Shown here: positions 20,001 through 26,544 of the stretch, piece by piece
How positions within the stretch are numbered: the first letter of the stretch is position 1
Layout of the letters: every line of letters starts with the position of its first letter
Source of the DNA: Pseudomonas lactis
GTDB lineage: Bacteria; Pseudomonadota; Gammaproteobacteria; Pseudomonadales; Pseudomonadaceae
DNA length: 64,000 bases
Direction of reading: 5' to 3'
Assembly (NCBI RefSeq): GCF_001439845.1
Contig: NZ_JYLO01000005.1
Span: forward strand, 186,001 to 250,000
The notes under the pieces: generated by a model
The model's database searches: none
What the model saw: the letters and a program-made list of their open reading frames with translations, nothing else
Told to the model about the DNA's origin: nothing
Made by a program: the position numbers and the translations under genes

Positions 20001-22904
20001 GAGGCCGAACAGGCCCACGACGCGCTGATCAATATGCTCGACCAGTTGGCCGCCGGCCAGGAAATCAGCCCCGCGCCCGCACGGCTGCAGGCATTGCGCG
20101 AGTTGCTCGATGAAGCACTGGACCCGTCCGCCACAGGGCTGATCAAAAGCGACGGCAGCCGCGCCCTGAGTATTTCCGAGTTGGGCGCGGCCACTGCGCA
20201 GCTGGATCACGCAACGGCGATGGACGACGAGATTGTCGAGATCTTCCTTGAAGAGGCCGTAGACATCCTCGACAGCGCCGGCCAGTCGCTCAAGCGCTGG
20301 CTGCTGGAACCCGAAAACGCCGCGCCCTTGTCCTCGTTGCAGCGGGACCTGCACACCCTCAAGGGCGGTGCGCGCATGGCCGAAATCGACCCGGTGGGCG
20401 ACTTGGCCCATGAGCTCGAATGCGTTTATGAGGGGCTGGTGGACCGCCGCTACAGCTATTCCGTGGAGCTGTCCCAGGCACTGATGGCCAGCCATGAGCG
20501 CTTGGCCCAACAGTTGGACGAGCTGCAACAGCAGCAACCCTTGAGTGACGGCGCCGAACTGGTCGAAAGGCTACGGGAATTGCGCCAGGCCAGCAGCCCG
20601 GCAGCGCCGGCCGCTGTGACGCCAGCCTCGGGTGCCGACCCGGAATTGCTGGATATCTTCCTCGAAGAAGCCGCCGATATCCTCGACAGTTCAGGCAGCG
20701 CGTTAGTGCGCTGGCAGGCCGAGCCGGGCAATCGCCAGGAAGTGGAAACCCTGCTGCGTGACCTGCACACCCTCAAGGGCGGCGCACGCATGGTCGAGAT
20801 CGGGCCGATCGGCGATCTGGCCCATGAGCTGGAATTTCTCTACGAAGGACTGTCCGCCGGTTTGCTCGCGCCGACCCCTGAGTTGTTCGCTCTGCTGCAA
20901 GGCTGCCATGACCGCCTGGCGCAAATGATCGACGCCGTGGCCGAGGGGTTGCCGGTGGGCTCGGTGGATAAACTGATCGAGCGCATCAAGAGCCTGGTGC
21001 ACCCCAGTGATGAGCCGGTTACACCCGTGGCACTGCCGGCGGGCAAGGCCGAAGCGGTCGCCGATCCGGCTGCCGACATGGTGAAAATCTCTGCTGACTT
21101 GCTCGATGACCTGGTCAACCTCGCCGGCGAAACCTCGATCTTCCGTGGGCGTATCGAGCAGCAAGTCAAGGATGCGCGCATTGCCTTGAATGAGATGGAA
21201 ACCACCATCGAGCGCATGCGCGACCAGCTGCGCCGGCTCGACAGCGAAACCCAGGGCCGCCTCCTGAGCCGCCAGCAAGCCGAGGCCGAACGCCTGGGCT
21301 ACGAAGAATTCGACCCGCTGGAAATGGACCGCCATTCGCAGCTGCAACAGCTGGCCCGTGCGCTGTCCGAATCCGCCTCCGACCTGCTCGACCTCAAGGA
21401 CACCCTTGAGCGCCGCAACCAGGATGCCCACAACCTGCTGCAGCAACAGGCGCGCATCAACACCGAATTGCAGGAAGGCCTGATGCGCACGCGCATGGTG
21501 CCTTTCGAGCGCATGTTGCCACGCCTCAAGCGCATCGTGCGGCAAGTGGCGGGCGAATTAGGCAAAGACGTGGAGTTCATCGTCGGCAATGCCGAAGGCG
21601 AGATGGACCGCAATGTGCTGGAGCGCATGGCGGCACCCTTGGAGCATATGCTGCGCAACGCCGTCGACCACGGCCTGGAGTCGCGCGAAGTGCGGCTGGC
21701 GGCGGGCAAAGCGGAGAAGGGCCGCATCACCCTGGACCTGACCCACGAAGGCGGCGACATCGTCTTCGACATGCGCGACGACGGCGCGGGTGTGCCCCTT
21801 GAAGCGGTGCGGCGCAAGGCAATCAAGCGCGGCTTGCTCGCGCCCCATCAAGAGATGAGCGACCGTGACGTGTTGCAGTTCATCCTGCAGCCGGGCTTTT
21901 CCACCGCCGAAAAAATCACCCAGATTTCCGGGCGCGGCGTGGGCATGGACGTGGTGCATGAAGAAGTGCGCCAGCTCGGCGGCTCCATGGTGATCGACTC
22001 GACGCCGGGCATGGGCGTGCATTTTCGCATTCGCCTGCCGTTTACCGTGTCGGTCAATCGTGCGCTGATGGTGCACTGCGCGGACGACCAATACGCGATC
22101 CCTCTCAACACCATCGAAGGCCTGGTGCGCGTGCTGCCCCACGAATTGGCCGGGCACTACCAGCAAGACCCGCCGCACTATGAATACGCCGGCCAGCGCT
22201 ACGAGTTGTTCTACTTAGGCGACCTGCTGCACACCGCCAGCCGCCCGAAACTGCTGGGCCAATACCAGCCGGTGCCGGTGCTGCTGGTGCACTGCAATGA
22301 GCGCCGCGTGGCGGTGCATGTGGATGCCATGGCCGGTACCCGTGAGATTGTGGTCAAGGGCCTGGGGCCGCAATTCTCCGGGGTGCAGGGCGTGACCGGC
22401 GCGACCATCCTGGGCGACGGCCATGTGGTGCTGATCATCGACCTGCTGGCGCACATCCGCGCCCGGCAACCGGCCTTGCCGGCCCAGGTGGTGGATGCGC
22501 CGCTGATCCTCAACGACCCGCTGAAAAAACGCCCGCTGCTGGTACTGGTGGTGGACGACTCGGTCACCGTACGCAAAGTCACCAGCCGCCTGCTGGAGCG
22601 CAACGGCATGAACGTGCTCACCGCCAAGGACGGGATCGACGCCCTTGCCATCCTGGAAGAACACACCCCGGACTTGATGCTGCTCGACATCGAAATGCCG
22701 CGCATGGACGGCTTCGAAGTAGCCATTCAGATACGCAACGACCCACGCCTGATGCGCTTGCCGATCATCATGATCACCTCACGCACCGGCCAGAAACACC
22801 GCGACCGCGCCATGGCCATTGGCGTCAACGACTACCTCGGCAAGCCGTACCAAGAGTCGGTGCTGCTGGAAAGCATTGCCTACTGGAGCAAGTCCCATGC
22901 TTGA
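17088..22904 (+). CDS. chpA: Hybrid chemotaxis histidine kinase ChpA (PilL)
   Basis: 1938 residues. An N-terminal FimL-like/degenerate Hpt domain (GIHQVHGALQMVEFYGAAL near residue 45), a long helical region, then four canonical Hpt domains with phosphorylatable His at about 655, 788, 1089 and 1227 (each in HTLKG). Next the dimerisation helices, the HATPase (N box MLRNAVDHGLE near 1520, G2 box ISGRGVGMD), a CheW domain, and a C-terminal receiver with phospho-acceptor Asp1867. Controls pilus motility and surface signalling. Shorter than the 2472-residue P. aeruginosa protein, which carries more Hpt-like modules. Confidence 0.95.
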   Translation: MVDRHDYVALEWVKGDIAETLKQARSALDAYVETHDDDALNECLAGIHQVHGALQMVEFYGAALLAEEIEELALALQAGHVGQRDESIRLLQQALGQLPLYLDRVHSARRDLPLVVLPLLNDLRSARGESLLSETSLFSPQLLLIEPLPEQALAQRATPDLHEQLRQWRHLLQQALAGLLREDHGPSNLEDMARVFARLEALCQGAPLLPLWQVTSALVEGMLTGVVANSPALRSLLKASDKQLKRLLVQGVNGINQPAPDELLKSLLFYVAKVTRPTPRMQSLKERYGLDEALPDSAVVDAERARLAGPDRNAMGSVLGALCEELVRVKERLDLFVRSDRQHTQDLDPLLAPLRQIADTLAVLGFGQPRKVIIDQLAVVLSLVQGQREPNDAVLMDVAGALLYVEATLAGMIGTVEPQSREDSRLPTTDLTQIHQLVIRESCQCLRQAKELVIDCIEADWDRQRLESLPELLSQVRGALAMIPLPRAASLMRGCTDYVDEQLMVNDAAPSAAQLGHFAEVVSSLEYYLERMLQDPDAAGEKVLELATQGLNALGYLPAEKPWRQALAAPEGALSEAAPSQSQFDALASPTSRLNPPALQRPGSLLPPPAGEEPIDDELREVFLEETDEVLDVLHRYLPDSADKTAQGEMRRAFHTLKGSGRMVRALVLAELAWAVENLLNRVLERSVALGPEVQQVLDEAVALLPELIADFASDDQRQRDEVDALAARAHALASGAVTSATEPHDPMLLEIFRNEAQGHLDSLEYFLQQAAEQMPLQVSDELQRALHTLKGSAYMAGVLPIAELARPLDHLTREYKAHRLPLGKDEVALLLEAQGLFQRGLRDLNTHPLAPINGAADLISRTQRLLDHQLAALLDAPTTGLRVKRDPHLITNFLAQGMDILLDAESLLRRWQQHPGDRQELTALLDELTTLGEGAHLADLHPIDALCEALLDLYGAVEESSLAVSARFFQEAEQAHDALINMLDQLAAGQEISPAPARLQALRELLDEALDPSATGLIKSDGSRALSISELGAATAQLDHATAMDDEIVEIFLEEAVDILDSAGQSLKRWLLEPENAAPLSSLQRDLHTLKGGARMAEIDPVGDLAHELECVYEGLVDRRYSYSVELSQALMASHERLAQQLDELQQQQPLSDGAELVERLRELRQASSPAAPAAVTPASGADPELLDIFLEEAADILDSSGSALVRWQAEPGNRQEVETLLRDLHTLKGGARMVEIGPIGDLAHELEFLYEGLSAGLLAPTPELFALLQGCHDRLAQMIDAVAEGLPVGSVDKLIERIKSLVHPSDEPVTPVALPAGKAEAVADPAADMVKISADLLDDLVNLAGETSIFRGRIEQQVKDARIALNEMETTIERMRDQLRRLDSETQGRLLSRQQAEAERLGYEEFDPLEMDRHSQLQQLARALSESASDLLDLKDTLERRNQDAHNLLQQQARINTELQEGLMRTRMVPFERMLPRLKRIVRQVAGELGKDVEFIVGNAEGEMDRNVLERMAAPLEHMLRNAVDHGLESREVRLAAGKAEKGRITLDLTHEGGDIVFDMRDDGAGVPLEAVRRKAIKRGLLAPHQEMSDRDVLQFILQPGFSTAEKITQISGRGVGMDVVHEEVRQLGGSMVIDSTPGMGVHFRIRLPFTVSVNRALMVHCADDQYAIPLNTIEGLVRVLPHELAGHYQQDPPHYEYAGQRYELFYLGDLLHTASRPKLLGQYQPVPVLLVHCNERRVAVHVDAMAGTREIVVKGLGPQFSGVQGVTGATILGDGHVVLIIDLLAHIRARQPALPAQVVDAPLILNDPLKKRPLLVLVVDDSVTVRKVTSRLLERNGMNVLTAKDGIDALAILEEHTPDLMLLDIEMPRMDGFEVAIQIRNDPRLMRLPIIMITSRTGQKHRDRAMAIGVNDYLGKPYQESVLLESIAYWSKSHA

Positions 22905-23352
22905 GCACCGCACCAGCCAACTCACCGGCCTGCTGCTGCCCCTGGCCGACCGCCACCTGGTGCTGCCCAACGTTGCCGTGGCCGAGCTGATCGACTTCCA
23001 GCGCGGCGAGCCGGCCAGCGATGCACCGCCGTGGTACCTGCGGCAGGTTACGTGGCGCGATCGGCAGATTCCGTTGATCAGCTTTGAAGCGGCCTGCGGA
23101 GAAGCCAGCATGACGGGTGAACGCTCACGCATCGTGGTGTTGAACGCACTGGGCGGGCGACCGACGTTGAAATTCATTGCCCTGGTGATCCAGGGCATTC
23201 CGCGCTCGTACAAGCTCGATAGCGAATTGAGCTACGTGGACGTGCCCCTGTGCCCGCTGGAACTGGCGGCGGTGCAAGTGGGCGAGCAGGTGGCGAAGGT
23301 GCCGGATTTGATGGGGCTTGAAGCGTTGTTGGTGGAGTCCGGCCTGGCCTGA
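22897..23352 (+). CDS. chpC: CheW-like protein ChpC
   Basis: 151 residues, a second CheW domain protein of the Pil-Chp system (motifs LTGLLLPLADRHLVLPN and a C-terminal ALELAAVQ-like region). In P. aeruginosa ChpC links alternative inputs to the kinase. The start MLEHRTSQ overlaps the chpA 3' end by 8 bp, so no room exists for chpB. Longer in-frame starts lie inside chpA. Last gene of the cluster here. Confidence 0.88.
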   Translation: MLEHRTSQLTGLLLPLADRHLVLPNVAVAELIDFQRGEPASDAPPWYLRQVTWRDRQIPLISFEAACGEASMTGERSRIVVLNALGGRPTLKFIALVIQGIPRSYKLDSELSYVDVPLCPLELAAVQVGEQVAKVPDLMGLEALLVESGLA

Positions 23353-23375
23353 TCCTGAGCCCTATGAAGATCTAC

Positions 23376-23463
23376 TGTGGGAGCTGGCTTGCCTGCGATA
23401 GCGGCCTGTCAGTCAACATCTCAGTAGCTGACCTACCGCTATCGCAGGCAAGCCAGCTCCCAC
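23376..23463. repeat. REPIN, 'GTGGGAGCTGGCTTGCC' type
   Basis: Inverted arms TGTGGGAGCTGGCTTGCCTG and CAGGCAAGCCAGCTCCCAC with spacer. It marks the border between the core chp cluster and the accessory interval. Confidence 0.88.
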
Positions 23464-23642
23464 GCTGAGCAGCGCTCATCTTCATGTCTCAATCAATCCA
23501 CGCAGAGCTTGCAAATAATCGGCGATATGTCGGAATAGGGCGGAGTTGCTGTAGGCGAGTTCTGAATTGGGAATAGGCGGGTTTTCAGGTCGCAGTGGAG
23601 TGGCTAGTTTCTGCACTCCTCACTGCCAGCAAGGGCTCGCAA

Positions 23643-24026
23643 ATGGCCGTACCGTTAATGCCGCCCGGTCTTTCAATTCTTGAAAACATGGCGATATCCA
23701 ACTGCAAGCGCATTCATCTCAAGCCCGGCTCGGCATTCGCCTATTCCTGGTTTTACTCCCAGGTCCGTGCGGCCGGCCCTTGGAACTACAAGAAGCAGGG
23801 GCGTCAGTACGAAGCTTTTGGTAACTTCAATTACGGTGCCACAGGCACGGTGCTGGGCATTCCCGAAAATGTGTTGCTGCGAGCCGCCGGTGTGGCTCAA
23901 ACCGTCGCCAGAACGACTCGTCCGGATTTTGGATCATGGTGGGGCGGTGAGCCTTTTGGTGACGACCCACGGGATCAATATTGGATAAGAAGAGGTATCG
24001 AATATGCCATTTCGCAAGGCCACTAA
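23643..24026 (+). CDS. Orphan polymorphic toxin type 44 domain protein
   Basis: 127 residues, resembling the bacterial toxin 44 (Ntox44) domain normally found at the C-terminus of Rhs/PAAR/polymorphic toxins. Family-like features: the SWFYSQVRAAGPWNYK motif near 35-50, YEAFGNFNYGATG near 55-68, an ILL/LLRAAGVAQ helix, and the terminal GDDPRDQYWI. Almost the whole protein is the toxin domain; there is no secretion or PAAR module. Start at ATG with AAGGG upstream; a GTG 48 bp earlier is possible. Overlaps the next gene by 23 bp. Lower G+C than the neighbours. It may be a stand-alone effector or a displaced toxin tip. Confidence 0.7.
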   Translation: MAVPLMPPGLSILENMAISNCKRIHLKPGSAFAYSWFYSQVRAAGPWNYKKQGRQYEAFGNFNYGATGTVLGIPENVLLRAAGVAQTVARTTRPDFGSWWGGEPFGDDPRDQYWIRRGIEYAISQGH

Positions 24027-24423
24027 GCGCCTCATACCTGTTCTGCGTAATTGCCTGCTTGTGATCTGCCTGCTCTATATCGGCGGCAGTTGGGTCCTGT
24101 CGCCCGGAACACCGGACCTGGATGAAGTGGTGTTGAAGCATTCCCTGGGCAACGGTATGTCGATCTATGGTGCGCGAGATGGCCAAGGTGGCGCGACGGT
24201 GGGGTTTTCCTACAGGTACTACGTGCATAAGGATTTGGGAAGTGATCAGGAAATACTCAGCGCATTAGTGTCTGCACCTCCTTTTCTCAAAACAAAAGAG
24301 CCGGATGTTCAAGTCAATAATGAGGGGGGTGCCCTGCATCTGGTTATTCAGGGAGAAGTGTATGAGTACCACAGTTATGCGCTGGAGGGCCTGGGGAAGG
24401 TCAGGGTGATGATGGTGTTGTGA
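24004..24423 (+). CDS. Small membrane-anchored protein, probable immunity to the type 44 toxin
   Basis: 139 residues. One N-terminal hydrophobic segment (about 16-33, LRNCLLVICLLYIGGSWVL) then a periplasmic-looking beta-rich domain with no family I recognise with certainty. It starts inside the toxin gene, an arrangement typical of toxin-immunity pairs. An N-terminal membrane anchor would suit a toxin arriving in or acting from the periplasm. Immunity function is inferred from context only. Confidence 0.6.
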   Translation: MPFRKATKRLIPVLRNCLLVICLLYIGGSWVLSPGTPDLDEVVLKHSLGNGMSIYGARDGQGGATVGFSYRYYVHKDLGSDQEILSALVSAPPFLKTKEPDVQVNNEGGALHLVIQGEVYEYHSYALEGLGKVRVMMVL

Positions 24424-24530
24424 GGAGCTAGCGTTCAGATTTTTCCTGCAAGATGTCGGGCTGTGCATGAACTTGTTGTGATTGATCATCGCGCCTAGTC
24501 TTCGCTCCGTCATCGCAAAAAACGGTGACA

Positions 24531-24595
24531 CGGACGTGCAAGTCCGGTTACATGTCGGCGCACCAACGCCCATAGCCATTCGACGGGCGTTTTTT
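24531..24595 (+). promoter_or_regulatory. Hairpin plus terminator-like hairpin in the DUF6124 leader
   Basis: CGGAC-GTGCAA-GTCCG forms a small hairpin (24531-24546). It is followed by AACGCCC (24565-24571) and GGGCGTT (24585-24591) with a run of T, a Rho-independent terminator shape. It lies upstream of the three-way-junction element and could be an attenuator or the end of a small RNA. Confidence 0.5.
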
Positions 24596-24614
24596 ATGCC
24601 TGCTGTACTCGTTA

Positions 24615-24694
24615 TGGCGGCTGTGCGTGGGAGATTCTTCGGAGTCTGCCGGGGTCCGATATGCCCGGTCTTGCACACCTGCGTACAGCTGCCA
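24615..24694 (+). ncRNA. Candidate structured RNA (three-way junction) upstream of the DUF6124 gene
   Basis: A 14-bp outer stem pairs TGGCGGCTGTGCG (from 24615) with CGTACAGCTGCCA (to 24694), using some G-U pairs. It encloses two hairpins: AGATTC-TTCG-GAGTCT (24632-24647), a classic C(UUCG)G tetraloop, and CCGGG/CCCGG (24649-24668). About 60 nt before the DUF6124 start. A frame reading MPAVLVMAAVRG runs through it and stops 3 bp before the DUF6124 ATG, so a leader peptide is an alternative. Unverified; I do not know a named RNA family for it. Confidence 0.5.
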
Positions 24695-24754
24695 CCTTCA
24701 TTCGCGTGCAAGCGGAGAGAGGGCAGCCTCCATCACATATCGGAGCTGTAAATC

Positions 24755-24994
24755 ATGGTCAAACCTACGCCCAATCCACCGCTCTTCACCGTAAACCCCC
24801 ACCAAGACACCGAAACCCTGCTGGTCAATGCCAGCGAAACCCTGTCCTCGCTCAATGCGCTCACCTGCAACCTGGCCTTCGACTTGGACACTTCCCAGCG
24901 CGCCATCATGCTGGGAATTCAGCAAATGGCCGAGCTGGGTCAGTTGTTGGTCGATAGAGCGCTGGAGCAAATCAGCCCATCGCCAGCAACTTGA
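24755..24994 (+). CDS. DUF6124 (DUF3077-like) family small protein
   Basis: 79 residues beginning MVKPTPNPPLF, then an acidic/alpha-helical segment with DTETLLVNASETLSSLNALT and QRAIMLGIQQMAELGQLLVDRAL. This matches the small Pseudomonas-restricted family often labelled DUF3077/DUF6124, commonly present in several copies per genome. Function unknown. Preceded by the structured leader and followed by a long inverted repeat. Confidence 0.75.
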   Translation: MVKPTPNPPLFTVNPHQDTETLLVNASETLSSLNALTCNLAFDLDTSQRAIMLGIQQMAELGQLLVDRALEQISPSPAT

Positions 24995-24997
24995 AAC

Positions 24998-25035
24998 GGT
25001 CCCAAAAAGGGACTGATCATTCCCTCTTTGGGACC
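24998..25035 (+). terminator. Hairpin after the DUF6124 gene
   Basis: GGTCCCAAAAAGGGA (24998-25012) is complementary at 14 of 15 positions to TCCCTCTTTGGGACC (25021-25035). It starts just after the stop codon. There is no strong T-run, so termination is possible but not certain. Confidence 0.5.
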
Positions 25036-25060
25036 GCTATCTAACCAACACCACCGACCC

Positions 25061-25677
25061 ATGTGGGAGCTGGCTTGCCTGCGGCCATAGGTATCTACAC
25101 AACTTTGTGGGTTGTAACAGCAGACGGTAACCACGATGCGAAGCGAGTCGCTCTTGATCTGCTTTTGATCTTAGGCGCCCCGTTAAACCACGCTGGCCGG
25201 AATTCGACAGGGATTTGGGGGGTAAACCGGCAGGGATGCCGGTTTAGCCGCCCCGCGCCATGGATGGCGCGTGGCGGCGGCCCCCCAAATCACTGGCGGA
25301 TTACGGGTACACCGAGCCTAGGCGAGGTGCCGAGTGGTGGGGCAAGAGCCCTTTTGGTTACTTTTGGGGCTCTTTTCCAAAAGTGACCCGCTGTCAGAGC
25401 GGAACCCTAAGTCGCCGTTACCGCAGCAATGGATATGTACACGGTCCAACTGTGTCGCCTGTCAGGCCGCCTTCGCGAGCAAGCCCGCTCCCACAGTTGG
25501 ATTGCGGTGCGTCAGATAGATCAGCGCCGGCTGTCAGGCTGTCACGGGAGCAAGCTCCCTCGCCACAGGTTCAGCGTCGCACCAAAATTGTGTAGATACC
25601 TATGCTGCGATGGCGGTAGGTCAGCTACTGAGATGTTGACTGACAGTCCGCCATCGCAGGCAAGCCAGCTCCCACAT
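25061..25677. repeat. REPIN split by an insertion
   Basis: The left REP arm ATGTGGGAGCTGGCTTGCCT-GCG (25061-25083) is separated by 521 bp from the rest of the REPIN (25605-25677, ending CAAGCCAGCTCCCACATC). Joining the two at CTGCG restores a standard REPIN like those at 16943 and 23376. Confidence 0.8.
25084..25604. mobile_element. 521-bp non-coding element with terminal inverted repeats (MITE-like)
   Basis: The ends carry a perfect 17-bp inverted repeat: CATAGGTATCTACACAA at 25086-25102 and TTGTGTAGATACCTATG at 25588-25604. CTGCG occurs directly on both sides (25079-25083 and 25605-25609), as expected for a 5-bp target duplication. The interior is a mosaic with a hairpin (TAAACCGGC/GCCGGTTTA, 25223-25246) and REP-like pieces of two other types. 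Open frames crossing it have no recognisable protein. A related decayed copy lies at 33687. Confidence 0.7.
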
Positions 25678-25732
25678 CAAGCTTTATGTGCTACGGCCGA
25701 TAAGCAGGAATCAGTTTTAGGGATGGAGTGAT

Positions 25733-26461
25733 GTGGGCGTGATGGAATTTCTTGGCGCAGTAGGCAACAGTTTTTCATTTCTCTACAACATGGTTACCGG
25801 CGCTTTGATCTTATGGGTCCTGACAGTGACCGCAACAGCGTCCGCAGTCAGGTCATTGGCTGAGGGGCGTGGTGCGCTATGGGGGGCCATGATTTCCACT
25901 GTAGGTGCAGTGATTATCCTACTGCTTATCCAGTTGATCGGTGTTCCCGAAGACACAATTAACGTTTTAAACAACTTCATCATCATGACCCTTGGAGGGC
26001 TGGGGTCCGGTCTGCTGGCTGTTGCACTCGTGGCGGAGCCGAATGCGGTCGAGGCGTTGAAGTTCAAACGGGCGTTGTTCAACATTCTTGATTACGCCTT
26101 TGTCTGGTTGGGGCTGTCCTCTCTGTCCATGATTTTTCTTTTCCTTATTTCGAAGCTCTCTGGCCGCATAGTGGCAACTGATCATGCGCTTGGAATCATG
26201 CTTATTACCTTCTTGTTCACCTTTTTGAGCATTGTGCTGCTTGAGTGCCGTAACAAATTCGCTAAATGGGGAGAGTCGGTCGGACTGGGTCTATTTCTCA
26301 TACTTGTTGTGCTGTTGGTGCTCTATGTAGGGACGCTTGCCTCGGTATGGTCCAAGGCACCGGGTTGGATACTGACGTTAAATAGTCTGGTGGCTTGCTC
26401 GATATTGAGCACATCGCTGTATTACCGCAGGCGTGGCGCTGCACCGTTACTCCAGCCGTAA
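25733..26461 (+). CDS. Hypothetical polytopic membrane protein
   Basis: 242 residues with about seven hydrophobic segments (near 15-40, 45-67, 78-104, 112-138, 146-168, 178-204, 206-228). I recognise no family. The G+C content is visibly lower than the flanking core genes, so recent acquisition is likely. The start is GTG with GGAG 5-6 bp upstream; an ATG 9 bp downstream is an alternative. It lies alone between the inserted element and mdcA. Confidence 0.7.
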   Translation: MGVMEFLGAVGNSFSFLYNMVTGALILWVLTVTATASAVRSLAEGRGALWGAMISTVGAVIILLLIQLIGVPEDTINVLNNFIIMTLGGLGSGLLAVALVAEPNAVEALKFKRALFNILDYAFVWLGLSSLSMIFLFLISKLSGRIVATDHALGIMLITFLFTFLSIVLLECRNKFAKWGESVGLGLFLILVVLLVLYVGTLASVWSKAPGWILTLNSLVACSILSTSLYYRRRGAAPLLQP

Positions 26462-26544
26462 CGATCCAGCACCAAGCTTGATTGATGCCTCTCCACATTC
26501 GCTCCTAAGGTACAGCCCACGACAGCAAACCCCGTGGAGCGACC

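Noticed and set aside
25063..25731. Overlapping plus-strand frames of 100-111 codons
   Set aside because: They cross REP arms and the inverted-repeat element in several frames; no protein-like conservation or ribosome-binding site.
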